64,000 nucleotides of DNA from Shouchella shacheensis (lineage in GTDB: Bacteria; Bacillota; Bacilli; Bacillales; Bacillaceae_D), in the NCBI RefSeq assembly GCF_001484965.1, contig NZ_LLYY01000011.1:1-64000 (forward strand), written 5' to 3'. The translations under genes and the position numbers were made by a program. The notes below the pieces were generated by a model that ran no database searches, was not told the origin of the DNA, and was given only the letters and a program-made list of their open reading frames with translations. Below, piece after piece: positions 26,385-34,921 of this stretch (the first letter of the stretch is position 1; each line of letters begins with the position of its first letter).

Positions 26385-26418
26385 AAAAGCTCTTAGCATT
26401 CACGCGCTAAGAGCTTTT
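26385..26418 (-). terminator. Terminator of the YfcC gene
   Basis: AAAAGCTCTTAGC and GCTAAGAGCTTTT form a perfect 13-bp stem around an 8-base loop, 13 bp after the stop codon of the transporter gene. Confidence 0.8.
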
Positions 26419-26431
26419 GCTTCTATAAAGG

Positions 26432-27826
26432 TTAAGAAACCCCAATTGCCACAGCAACAAGCAACGCAATAATAGCAATAACAATCCAAGCCACAACAAT
26501 TTTCCAAATAAATGTAACCCAGCGTGTATAAGGAATGCCTGCGATTGCTAAATAAGCCATAAGCGGTGCCGAGGTAGGATTAATGAGATTCATAATGCCG
26601 TCCCCGTACTGAAAGGCGAGAACCGCAACTTGACGCTGAATATCGAGCAAATCGGCGAGGGGAGTCATCAGGGGCATCGTCGTAGCCGATTGTCCACTCC
26701 CAGAAGGAATGAAGAAGTTGACAATAAGCTGGAGCACAAACATCCCAACGACCGTAAGTGCACTTGGTACAGCACTGATAAGATTCGAAAGCGAGTACAC
26801 CATTGTATCCATTACTTGTCCCTGCTCCATAACCACGAGGATCGCGCGGGCGAATCCGACAACGAGCGCACCGAACGCGACCATTTTCATTCCATCTGTA
26901 AAGGCTGTGAACATGCCATTCACACCCAGGCCACCAAAAAACCCTGCAACGAATCCGATAATGATAAATGTCGCGGCCATCTCTGTTAAGTACCAATCCC
27001 ATTGAAAGACGCCGTACATATTCATCGAAAACCCAGCGGCCACAACGAGCAGAACAAGAGCGTGGCGGTACTCAAAGGCAATTTTTTCAGGAGTCCCGCC
27101 AGCTCCTTTTTCATCAAGACCGTGCATATAGCTAAGCTCAGGATTCTTTTTCACACGACTGGCATAGCGGAGCAAAACAAACATAGCGGAAGCCAAGAAG
27201 AAGAGATAGACAGCGAAACGGAAGCCAATGCCGCTGAATAGCGGTACTTCGGCAATCGACTGCGCAACCCCTACCGTGAAGGGGTTCATCATGCCACCCA
27301 CGAATCCAGACATCGCCCCAAGGCTGACCATGGCGGTCCCTGTAATCGTGTCATAGCCAAGCGCTTTGGCGACGGCGATTCCAATCGGCACAAAGATAAT
27401 AATTTCTTCAGACATCCCAATGGTAGCCCCAGGAATTGAAAAGACGATCATCATAATGGGAATAAGGAGGACGCCTTTATTTTTTAATTTGCCGACAAGC
27501 CCATGAACAGAAGCGTCAATCGTGCCTGTTTTCATAATCACGCCGAACGTCCCACCGACTAGGAAAATATAGAAAATGATTTGTGCAGCTTCTGCCATGC
27601 CAGTGGGAATGGCTTGGAACATTTCAAAAGGAGTGACAGGACTTGACTCCACTTGCTGGTAACTATTTTCGACTAGTTGCGTTTGACCATCCTGTTCAAC
27701 ACGTTCAAATTCGCCAGGTGAGATAACGTACGTAGCGAGCGTTGCTAGCATAATCATGGCAAATAAAATTGCGTATGTGTGCGGAACGTTTGCTATCTTT
27801 GTAGGTTCTAGCCCGTTCTGTTTCAA
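26432..27826 (-). CDS. YfcC family transporter
   Basis: A 464-residue integral membrane protein of the YfcC / C4-dicarboxylate-type (DcuC-like, ion transporter superfamily) group, with 11-12 hydrophobic segments. Family patterns include IPGATIGMSEEIIIFVPIGIA, GAMSGFVGGMMNPFTVGVAQ, a central basic loop, and FIPSGSGQSATTMPLM near residue 375. Some relatives exchange arginine or ornithine, and the gene is divergent from an M20 amidohydrolase with ARG-box-like sites between them, so an amino acid or peptide substrate is plausible. AGGAGGA lies before the ATG. Confidence 0.85.
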   Translation of the reverse strand: MKQNGLEPTKIANVPHTYAILFAMIMLATLATYVISPGEFERVEQDGQTQLVENSYQQVESSPVTPFEMFQAIPTGMAEAAQIIFYIFLVGGTFGVIMKTGTIDASVHGLVGKLKNKGVLLIPIMMIVFSIPGATIGMSEEIIIFVPIGIAVAKALGYDTITGTAMVSLGAMSGFVGGMMNPFTVGVAQSIAEVPLFSGIGFRFAVYLFFLASAMFVLLRYASRVKKNPELSYMHGLDEKGAGGTPEKIAFEYRHALVLLVVAAGFSMNMYGVFQWDWYLTEMAATFIIIGFVAGFFGGLGVNGMFTAFTDGMKMVAFGALVVGFARAILVVMEQGQVMDTMVYSLSNLISAVPSALTVVGMFVLQLIVNFFIPSGSGQSATTMPLMTPLADLLDIQRQVAVLAFQYGDGIMNLINPTSAPLMAYLAIAGIPYTRWVTFIWKIVVAWIVIAIIALLVAVAIGVS

Positions 27827-27855
27827 AAAATTCTCCTCCTAACCAAACCATAAAA

Positions 27856-27885
27856 CGAATATTTATTCATATGAATTAATATTTA
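27856..27885. promoter_or_regulatory. Two ARG-box-like sites in the divergent yfcC / M20 promoter region
   Basis: CGAATATTTATTCA (27856-27869) and TGAATTAATATTTA (27872-27885) each match 13 of 14 positions of the ARG-box core TGAAT-W4-ATTCA. They form part of a 26-bp near-palindrome centred on ATTCATATGAAT. A TATAAT at 27905-27910 follows on the plus strand. ArgR/AhrC is encoded at the start of this window. Confidence 0.5.
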
Positions 27886-27957
27886 TCTTTATACAAATAT
27901 AAAGTATAATAGGGAAAAGTCAATAGGATTTTTACGATTAACGGTGGAGGGATTTTG

Positions 27958-29133
27958 ATGAAGCAGACCATTCAAGAAACGATTGATAGCCGAAAAATGA
28001 ATTTTTATGAAATCAGCCAGTATGTTGGAAAAAACCCGGAACTAGGCCATGAAGAGTACTTGGCGTGTGAAGCTTTAACGAAAGAGTTGAGAGAGAATGG
28101 CTTTAACGTCACTGTCGGGACATGTGGGCTCGAAACAGCGTTTGAAGCGGTTTACGATAGTGGAAAGCCAGGGCCGAAGATCGCGTTTATGGCTGAATAT
28201 GACGCCCTTCCTGAACTTGGGCACGCGTGTGGCCATAATTTAATCGGAACAACCGCCGTTGCTGCGGGAGTCGGTTTATCACAGGCTTTATCCGAAACAG
28301 GTGGCACTGTCTACGTGTACGGGACACCGGCCGAAGAAACACGGGGCGGGAAAGTGACGATGGCAGATAATGGGGTGTTTGATCATTTAGACGTGGCGAT
28401 GATGGTTCACCCTTATGACCGCCATGAAGAGAGCGGTTCTTCGCTTGCAATGGACGCGATCCAATTTGATTTTCACGGAAAAGCGGCGCATGCTGCAGCG
28501 AGTCCACATGAAGGCATCAACGCACTGGATGCTGTGATTCAGACGTTTAACAGCATTAACGCGTTACGGGAGCATATGACTTCGGACGTGCGCATTCACG
28601 GGATTATTGCAGAAGGCGGACAAGCGGCCAATATTGTCCCTAATTTTGCGCGGGCACAGTTTTATGTACGCGCAGCAACAAGGGCAGGGCTTGATCCGGT
28701 TCTAGAAAAGGTGAAAAACTGTGCGAAAGGGGCCGCGCTTGCAACAGGGGCAAAGCTAGAAACCTCGTTTTACGAGTTTTCGTATGATGACATGAACACC
28801 AATAAAACGCTCTCAACTATATATAAGGATAATACGATCGAGCTTGGCATTGCAAAAGAAGAGATCCATCCAAAGCAAGGAGGAGGGTCGCTTGATATGG
28901 GAAATGTGAGTCAAGTGGTCCCTTCGATCCATCCCTATGTGAAAATTACAGATGAAGGGGTAGCTTGTCATACCCATGGCTTTCAAGAAGCGGCAATGAG
29001 TGAGCAAGGGCTTGAAGGATTATTGCTCGGTGCGAAATCGATGGCTTTAACAGGCTATGACATTCTCACCAATGCCGATCTCCTTCGTCAAATTAAAAAG
29101 GAATTTGCTGAGTGGACATTGCATCAAGCTTGA
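27958..29133 (+). CDS. M20 family amidohydrolase / peptidase (AbgB-like)
   Basis: A 391-residue metallohydrolase. Metal-ligand regions are MAEYDALPELGHACGHN (about residues 77-93), GTPAEETRGGK (about 123) and MMVHPYDRH; a dimerisation insert starts at DFHGKAAHAAASPHEG. It resembles p-aminobenzoyl-glutamate hydrolase subunit B and other acyl-amino-acid hydrolases. The ATG at 27958 is used because GGTGGAGGG ends 7 bases before it. It is divergent from the YfcC transporter, so the pair probably imports and cleaves an acylated amino acid or dipeptide. Confidence 0.87.
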   Translation: MKQTIQETIDSRKMNFYEISQYVGKNPELGHEEYLACEALTKELRENGFNVTVGTCGLETAFEAVYDSGKPGPKIAFMAEYDALPELGHACGHNLIGTTAVAAGVGLSQALSETGGTVYVYGTPAEETRGGKVTMADNGVFDHLDVAMMVHPYDRHEESGSSLAMDAIQFDFHGKAAHAAASPHEGINALDAVIQTFNSINALREHMTSDVRIHGIIAEGGQAANIVPNFARAQFYVRAATRAGLDPVLEKVKNCAKGAALATGAKLETSFYEFSYDDMNTNKTLSTIYKDNTIELGIAKEEIHPKQGGGSLDMGNVSQVVPSIHPYVKITDEGVACHTHGFQEAAMSEQGLEGLLLGAKSMALTGYDILTNADLLRQIKKEFAEWTLHQA

Positions 29134-29139
29134 AGAGAC

Positions 29140-29172
29140 ATCCGCCTGAGTTTAGAGCTCGGGCGGATTTTT
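29140..29172 (+). terminator. Terminator after the M20 gene
   Basis: ATCCGCC pairs with GGCGGAT, with TGAG / CTC inside, followed by a T run. Confidence 0.75.
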
Positions 29173-29290
29173 CTAGCTCTGGCGGGTAAAGCTCAAGATT
29201 TTTCAGTAAGAGAGGAACTTCCGGATGTGGGGAGACGTATCGTTTGGGGCGAATCGGGGTTTAAGCCTGATCCATCCGCCTGCGTTTTTC
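29172..29290 (-). repeat. Degenerate type A hairpin repeat (copy 7)
   Basis: The ends CTAGCTCTGGCGGGTAAAGC and CATCCGCCTGCGTTTTTC are recognisable, but the interior is diverged. It begins directly after the terminator of the M20 gene. Together with the promoter region it fills the 277-bp gap. Confidence 0.6.
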
Positions 29291-29342
29291 GGATGCAGCA
29301 ATGCTACAACAAGAAGAACGGATGCGCATTCTCATTTTAGGG

Positions 29343-29374
29343 TTGCTATATACTAACTAACTGGTTAGTATATA
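29343..29374 (+). promoter_or_regulatory. Promoter overlapped by a perfect 11-bp palindromic operator
   Basis: TATATACTAAC and GTTAGTATATA (29347-29357 and 29364-29374) are exact inverted repeats around TAACTG. TTGCTA (29343-29348) and TAGTAT (29366-29371), spaced 17 bases, form a promoter covered by the palindrome. The form suits a TetR-family repressor; no such gene is in the window. Confidence 0.65.
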
Positions 29375-29410
29375 TGTAAGCGTAATCATAACGATCACAA
29401 AATCTGTGAG

Positions 29411-29710
29411 GTGGTAGTTGAGTCGAAACAATACGAAGACGATTTTGTAGCAAGAAAAGAAAAGGCGATGCATCTTAGTGGCGAAGAAAAAGTCGCAACC
29501 CATCACAAAAACGGGTGTTTAACAGCGAGAGAGCGGATTGATTTGCGTTTGGATGAAGGCAGTTTTGTTGAATTTGGAACTTTCACTCATTCGGATGTTC
29601 CTGGATTGGAAGAAAAGACACGCGGCGACGGCCTTATTTGCGGATTAGGCAAAGTAAGAGGAAGAAAGGTAGCGGTTGAAGCGACCGATAAAACGGTGGA
29701 TAGTCTCTAA
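29411..29710 (+). pseudogene. Truncated acyl-CoA carboxylase carboxyltransferase (N-terminal fragment)
   Basis: 99 residues that match only the start of the biotin-dependent carboxyltransferase beta family (propionyl-CoA carboxylase / MmdA type, about 510 residues): KNGCLTARERIDLRLDEGSFVEFG, then GDGLICGLGKVRGRKVAVEA. The sequence stops at ATDKTVDSL where the family continues. No remaining part lies in another frame nearby; the enoyl-CoA hydratase gene follows after 30 bp. This looks like a deletion remnant at the head of the operon. The start is unclear: GTG 29411 overlaps the GAGGTGG site. Confidence 0.7.
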
Positions 29711-29740
29711 AGACTAATTAAATCACAAGGGGATGAGAAA

Positions 29741-30532
29741 ATGAGTAAAGAAGATCTGCTTATAGACCAAAGCCAAGGTGTGCTTACACTGACGTTGAAC
29801 CGACCGGAAAGCCTGAATGCCTTCAGCGGAGAAATGATTGCCGGGTTAACGAGTGCCATTCAAGAGGCGCAAACGAATGAGGACGTGCGGGTCATTGTCA
29901 TTGCTGGAGCAGGGCGCTCGTTCAGCGCTGGTGGTGATGTGAAAACGATGGGCTCAGGAAGTGCCCAGGAGGTCTATGAACATATTGGCAAGTTGAATGA
30001 CTGTATACTCACGATGCAAGCATCGCAGAAGCCAATCGTTGCCGTCGTTCATGGATTTGGCGCAGGAGCAGGGTTTAACTTGGCACTTGCCTGCGATTTA
30101 ATCGTGGCCGCCGAGGACAGCAAATTTGCGCTTAGCTTTTCTCAAGTGGGCTTAATTTCCGATGGAGGAGGCTCTTATTTCTTGCCACAACTGATCGGCC
30201 CCCACTTAGCCAAGCAATTTTTCTTTAGCGCTGAACCGATTCCGGCCAAACGCCTCCATCAGCTTGGAGTGATTAACTACCTATTTTCTACGGAAACGTT
30301 AAGAGAAGAAGCGGGGAGGATTGCTGAAGAGTTGGCAAACGGACCTATTCTTGCGTATGGCATGATCAAAAAACTGGTCAATCATTCGATGACCGCCTCA
30401 CTCGAAGAAATTCTTGAACAAGAGAGAATTACGCAAACCATGATGGTCACAACCGAGGATCATATCGAAGGCATCACCGCTTTCAAAGAAAAGAGAAAAC
30501 CAAACTTTAAAAGCAGCAGGAGGCACTCGTAA
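29741..30532 (+). CDS. Enoyl-CoA hydratase / isomerase family protein
   Basis: A 263-residue crotonase-fold protein. The oxyanion-hole segments are GRSFSAGGDVKTM (about residue 62) and VHGFGAGAGFNLALACDLIVAA (about 105-126). The DGGGSYFLPQLIG region is typical of PaaG-like or related isomerases, so the exact reaction is open. AGGGGATG precedes the start. The stop codon shares one base with the start of the next gene. Confidence 0.87.
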   Translation: MSKEDLLIDQSQGVLTLTLNRPESLNAFSGEMIAGLTSAIQEAQTNEDVRVIVIAGAGRSFSAGGDVKTMGSGSAQEVYEHIGKLNDCILTMQASQKPIVAVVHGFGAGAGFNLALACDLIVAAEDSKFALSFSQVGLISDGGGSYFLPQLIGPHLAKQFFFSAEPIPAKRLHQLGVINYLFSTETLREEAGRIAEELANGPILAYGMIKKLVNHSMTASLEEILEQERITQTMMVTTEDHIEGITAFKEKRKPNFKSSRRHS

Positions 30533-31515
30533 TGAAAGCGATTCAATTTGACGAGTACGGTGGACCAGATGTTTTGCATGAGGTCGAGACTGAAATACCG
30601 ACTCCAAAGAAGCAAGAAGTCCTCATTGAAATCCATGCCATTGGCGTCAACTATGCGGATACGGCGAGACGCAGAGGACAATATGTCGTCCCGACCCCTC
30701 TTCCGTTCATACCGGGAGCAGAGGTAGCAGGGGTTATCTCCGACGTAGGGGAAGGTGTCACAAGATTTAAAGCGGGGGATCGAATCGTCACATTAATGAA
30801 TGATGGCGGGTATGCGGAGTATGCTGTAGCGGATGAGCGGTCGGTTATTCCCATTCACGATACTCTCGACTTTGAAACCGCCGTTGCCCTTCCTTTGCAA
30901 GGCTTAAGTGCTTATCACGTCCTTAAGACCATGGGGCGGTTGAGCGATGGTGAAACCGTCCTCGTGCACGCCGCTGCCGGTGGTGTCGGAGGCATTGCTG
31001 TACAGCTCGCTCAATTAATGGGGGCGGGCAAAGTCATTGCTACTGCAAGTACGGAAGAAAAGCTTTCGTATGCGAAGGAGCTTGGGGCGGGTGTACTTGT
31101 TGACTATACGAAAGAAGACTGGGAGAAGGAAGTGTTGGAAGCGACCAATGGCAAAGGAGTGGATGTCGCACTAGAAATGGTCGGAGGCGACGTTTTCAAA
31201 AAAACATTGTCCTGCCTCGGCACCTTTGGCCGTCTTGTTATTTTCGGTTCAGCGAGTGGGGAGGCAAGCCAGTTAAATGCCGGACAATTGATGGCACGCA
31301 ATCAGTCCGTCATTGGGTTCTTCCTTCCGCAAATGATGAGGAAGCCACATTTAATGAAATCGAGTCTGGAAGAGCTTTTTGGCTACTTACAGGCAGGAGA
31401 CCTCAAGTTACAGATCGGGGAGACCTTCCTTCTCGAAGAAGCAGCGCATGTTCACTCCATCATGGAAGGACGTCAGACGAAGGGGAAACTCGTTTTAACG
31501 CCAAGGAAATCGTAA
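30532..31515 (+). CDS. Zinc-independent quinone oxidoreductase-like MDR protein
   Basis: A 327-residue medium-chain dehydrogenase/reductase of the NADPH:quinone reductase (QOR) type. It shows VNYADTARRRGQY, PGAEVAGVISDVGEGV, the nucleotide-binding HAAAGGVGGIAVQLAQLMGA (about residues 145-165), and EMVGGDVFKKTLSCL. Zinc-ligand cysteines are absent. It overlaps the preceding hydratase gene by one base (TAATG), and a Shine-Dalgarno AGGAGG lies in that gene end. Enoyl reduction of a CoA thioester is an alternative role. Confidence 0.85.
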   Translation: MKAIQFDEYGGPDVLHEVETEIPTPKKQEVLIEIHAIGVNYADTARRRGQYVVPTPLPFIPGAEVAGVISDVGEGVTRFKAGDRIVTLMNDGGYAEYAVADERSVIPIHDTLDFETAVALPLQGLSAYHVLKTMGRLSDGETVLVHAAAGGVGGIAVQLAQLMGAGKVIATASTEEKLSYAKELGAGVLVDYTKEDWEKEVLEATNGKGVDVALEMVGGDVFKKTLSCLGTFGRLVIFGSASGEASQLNAGQLMARNQSVIGFFLPQMMRKPHLMKSSLEELFGYLQAGDLKLQIGETFLLEEAAHVHSIMEGRQTKGKLVLTPRKS

Positions 31516-31605
31516 ATGGTGAACATTGGGAACTTGGATCGGTTTGCGTTAGGCTTTTTACTCGTCCAAGTTTCCTACATCATAAAAAGGGTTGGTGGTC
31601 TGTAC

Positions 31606-32670
31606 ATGAATTGGATAGAACCGAACAGCATTGATATAACACCCGTACAACGGCTGAATGAACACGGCGTGTTAACGGGAGAAACCAGTCTTTCTGAAGA
31701 GGAACAGCTGACCATTTACAAGTGGATGGTGAGGGCAAGACGTTTTGATGAGCTAGCCGTTAAATTTCAGCGACAAGGAAAAATCGGCACCTATGCTCCA
31801 CTTTCAGGTCAAGAAGCGGCTCAGGTTGGTAGTGCACTCGCTCTTGAAGAGAAGGATTGGATCTTTCCAAGTTACCGGGAAGCTGCGGCATGCTTTGTGA
31901 GAGGGGCGAAGCTTTCCTCGTTTTTCAAGTATGCGATGGGGCATCTGCACGGGGGTGTATTGAAGGAGGAAGGGGTCTTCCCTGTTCAAATCATTATCGG
32001 CGCTCAAGCCTTGCACGCCACGGGAAGTGCCTGGGCCGATCAGTACAAGAACAAAGATGCCGTGAGTGTCGCCTATTTCGGCGATGGGGCGACCTCTCAA
32101 GGTGATTTTCATGAAGCATTGAATTTTGCCGGTGTGTTTCAAGTGCCCGTTATTTATTTTGCTCAAAACAATCAATGGGCGATTAGCGTGCCGTACCATA
32201 AGCAAACGAGAAGCAAATCGATTGCTCAAAAAGCGCAGGCTTACGGGATTACAGGAGTCCAAGTCGATGGAAATGACGCAGTGGCTGTCTACGAAACGAT
32301 GAAACAAGCCAGAGCGCTTGCAAGGGACGGCAAACCTGTACTGATTGAAGCACTCACGCATCGAATGGGGCCACATACGACTTCGGATGATCCAACCAAG
32401 TACCGTCGAAAAGAAGAAGGCGAGACATGGGCAAAGAAAGACCCAATCTCACGTTTTCGAAAATGGCTTGAAGACCGGCAGTTATGGACGGAGAAGGAAG
32501 AACAGCATTTACATGCCTCGATTGAAGAGGAATTGAAGCAAGCATTTAAAGAAGCCTCTGAAACAGCACCTGCCTCACTTGGTGATGCGCTTGGGTACGT
32601 CTATGAAAAACCGACAAATCGCCTGATAGAACAAAGGCTGGAGTGGGAAGGAAAGGGGGAGAATCGATGA
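31606..32670 (+). CDS. 2-oxoacid dehydrogenase E1 alpha (second set)
   Basis: ThDP-binding alpha chain of 354 residues. The ThDP motif lies in YFGDGATSQGDFHEALNFAGV (about 170-190), and the region THRMGPHTTSDDPTKYR follows. The ATG at 31606 begins MNWIEPNSIDIT; the frame is open back to 31516, but that extension contains a hydrophobic stretch unlike the family and has no good ribosome site. The stop overlaps the E1 beta start (ATGA). It is more like branched-chain/pyruvate types than BkdAA itself. Confidence 0.85.
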   Translation: MNWIEPNSIDITPVQRLNEHGVLTGETSLSEEEQLTIYKWMVRARRFDELAVKFQRQGKIGTYAPLSGQEAAQVGSALALEEKDWIFPSYREAAACFVRGAKLSSFFKYAMGHLHGGVLKEEGVFPVQIIIGAQALHATGSAWADQYKNKDAVSVAYFGDGATSQGDFHEALNFAGVFQVPVIYFAQNNQWAISVPYHKQTRSKSIAQKAQAYGITGVQVDGNDAVAVYETMKQARALARDGKPVLIEALTHRMGPHTTSDDPTKYRRKEEGETWAKKDPISRFRKWLEDRQLWTEKEEQHLHASIEEELKQAFKEASETAPASLGDALGYVYEKPTNRLIEQRLEWEGKGENR

Positions 32671-33653
32671 GTGAGATGAATATGATTGAAGCGATCAATT
32701 TTACACTTAGGCAAGAAATGGATGCAGACGAAGACGTACTAATCTTAGGCGAGGATGTGGGGCGAAATGGCGGCGTGTTTCGTGCAACGGATACGCTTGT
32801 CGATACGTTTGGGGAACGACGAGTGGTGGACACCCCTTTAGCAGAATCGGCCATTATCGGAACGGCGGTCGGAATGGCGATTCGCGGTCTGAAGCCCATA
32901 GCAGAAATTCAGTTTTTAGGATTTATCTATGAAGCCATGGATCAAATCGCCGCACAGGCCGCGCGCATTCGCTTTCGTTCTGCTGGAAGTTTTCATGTGC
33001 CACTCGTTATTCGGGCGCCTTACAGTGGCGGAGTGAAGACGCCAGAACTTCACTCGGATAGCTTGGAGGCCCTCTTTATGCACTCTGCTGGCCTGAAAGT
33101 CATCATGCCCTCCACACCTAAAGATGCCAAAGGGTTGTTAAGCGCTGCGATTCGAGACCCAGATCCAGTTCTTTTTCTTGAACCAATGAAGCTCTACCGT
33201 GCGTTTCGGGAGGAAGTGGAAGAAGAACGTTTCACTATAGACATAGGGAAAGCGAATGTTGTGAAAGAAGGGGAGGACACCACCCTTATTAGTTGGGGCT
33301 CTGCAATGGCTGAAACCAAGGCAGCTGTTCAACTTCTTGAAGAGAAGGGGTACTCAATTGAACTCATAGATCTCCGTACCATCGTCCCTCTTGATGAAGA
33401 GACGATCATTGATTCAGTTATGAAAACCAGTCGGTGTGTCATTGTTCATGAAGCGGTGAAATCAGCAGGAGTGGGGGCGGAAATATCAGCGATTCTTAAC
33501 GAAAAAGCATTGTTTTACTTATCTGCACCCGTTCTTCGTGTCACCGGCTATGACAGCCCTTATCCGGTCCCGTCAATTGAAAATGAGTGGATTCCATCTG
33601 TAGATCGGATCATGCGGCAGGTTAAACAGGTGTGGGAATTATCGCTAGATTGA
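32667..33653 (+). CDS. 2-oxoacid dehydrogenase E1 beta (second set)
   Basis: Transketolase-like chain of 328 residues with ILGEDVGRNGGVFRAT, TPLAESAIIGTAVGMA and IDLRTIVPLDEETI. GGGGGAG precedes the ATG at 32667, which overlaps the stop of E1 alpha. It is a parallel copy of the BkdAB gene 18 kb upstream and clearly diverged from it, so it is not a recent duplication. Confidence 0.9.
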   Translation: MSEMNMIEAINFTLRQEMDADEDVLILGEDVGRNGGVFRATDTLVDTFGERRVVDTPLAESAIIGTAVGMAIRGLKPIAEIQFLGFIYEAMDQIAAQAARIRFRSAGSFHVPLVIRAPYSGGVKTPELHSDSLEALFMHSAGLKVIMPSTPKDAKGLLSAAIRDPDPVLFLEPMKLYRAFREEVEEERFTIDIGKANVVKEGEDTTLISWGSAMAETKAAVQLLEEKGYSIELIDLRTIVPLDEETIIDSVMKTSRCVIVHEAVKSAGVGAEISAILNEKALFYLSAPVLRVTGYDSPYPVPSIENEWIPSVDRIMRQVKQVWELSLD

Positions 33654-33668
33654 TTGAGGAGGGGTTCG

Positions 33669-34883
33669 ATGATTAAGGAATTCAAGCTTCCCGATATTGG
33701 CGAAGGGTTGCATGAAGCGGAAGTGGTAACTTGGTTCGTGAATAAAGGAGATCGTGTCCAAGAAAATGAGAATATTGCGGAAGTCCAAACAGATAAGGCG
33801 GTTGTGGAGATCACTTCTCCCTTTTCCGGGACCGTCTATGAACGAGGGGGGGAGGAAGGCGAAAGTGTCAAAGTTGGAGATACGCTAATTTCCATTGAAA
33901 CGGACAGCGAGAAGGCTGAGGTTCAGAAAAGCAAGGAGGAACCTTCCCAAATAATCATCTATGACCAGCCTAGTTCTGGAAGTCCAAGCAACCACTCTTC
34001 TTTAAAACCGAGAGTAAAGGCGGCACCAACGGTTAGAAAGCTGGCCAGAGAACTTGGAGTCTCCATCTTTGAAGTTACCCCAACCGGTAAAAGTGGGAAG
34101 ATAACGGCGGATGATGTTCGCTCTCATGCTAAAAGCGAGAAAGACACGCATAACGAAGTTCCAAATCATTCTAAATCTCCTGGATCTAATCTTAGCGAAC
34201 CGATTAAAGGATTGCGGAAAAAAATCTTTGAAAATATGACTCGTTCCATGACAGACATCCCGCAATGTACAGGAATGGACGAAGTGGATGTTAGTCGGTT
34301 AAGTGAGTTCCGGCGTTTGTTAAAAGGGGAGACGCCTAACGGAACGCTTACGTATCTCCCATTTATCGTCAAAGCCGTGGCACTAGCGTTAAAGGAGAAC
34401 CCGAGGTTTAACGGCAGAGTGGATACAGAGAATATGCTGTTTCACTATCAAACGGACATTCACATAGGGATTGCTACGGCAACAGAAGATGGGCTGTTAG
34501 TACCCGTTTTAAGATCGGTGGACCTGCTTAGCATTGAGGAAATTGCTCTTGGCATTGAAGACCTGTCTACGCGGGCACGCACGAAAAAAATGAAGCCAAG
34601 TGAACTATCGGGAAGCACATTCACTATCTCGAATACGGGAAAAAGAGGTGGATTTTACGCAACGCCGATGATTAACCCACCCGAGGTGGCGATTCTCGGC
34701 ATCCACGCAGTCAAAAAGAAACCAGTGGTGATCGACAATGAGCTGGCCATTGGCGACGTCATGGGCACGTCCATAACATTTGATCATCGTGTCATTGATG
34801 GAGAGCATTGTGGTCAATTCATGAGTACTTTGAAAGCGTATTTAGAAAAGCCAGAGTTATTCGTATTCAAAAGCAAGGAATGA
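33669..34883 (+). CDS. 2-oxoacid dehydrogenase E2, dihydrolipoyl acyltransferase (second set)
   Basis: A 404-residue E2 with one lipoyl domain (about 1-77; Lys43 in QTDKAVVEI), a Ser/Pro-rich linker, an E1/E3-binding domain (about 118-155, APTVRKLARELGVSIFEV) and the catalytic domain ending with FDHRVIDGEHCGQF. GAGGAGGGG lies before ATG 33669. No E3 gene follows; LpdV (11808-13229) or an E3 elsewhere must complete the complex. Confidence 0.9.
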   Translation: MIKEFKLPDIGEGLHEAEVVTWFVNKGDRVQENENIAEVQTDKAVVEITSPFSGTVYERGGEEGESVKVGDTLISIETDSEKAEVQKSKEEPSQIIIYDQPSSGSPSNHSSLKPRVKAAPTVRKLARELGVSIFEVTPTGKSGKITADDVRSHAKSEKDTHNEVPNHSKSPGSNLSEPIKGLRKKIFENMTRSMTDIPQCTGMDEVDVSRLSEFRRLLKGETPNGTLTYLPFIVKAVALALKENPRFNGRVDTENMLFHYQTDIHIGIATATEDGLLVPVLRSVDLLSIEEIALGIEDLSTRARTKKMKPSELSGSTFTISNTGKRGGFYATPMINPPEVAILGIHAVKKKPVVIDNELAIGDVMGTSITFDHRVIDGEHCGQFMSTLKAYLEKPELFVFKSKE

Positions 34884-34921
34884 CGAGTTAGATGACTTAA
34901 TAATGAAGAAAGGGTGATGAC

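Noticed and set aside
31516-31605. Upstream extension of the second E1 alpha gene
   Set aside because: Adds a 30-residue hydrophobic stretch not expected in this soluble family, and no ribosome site precedes ATG 31516.
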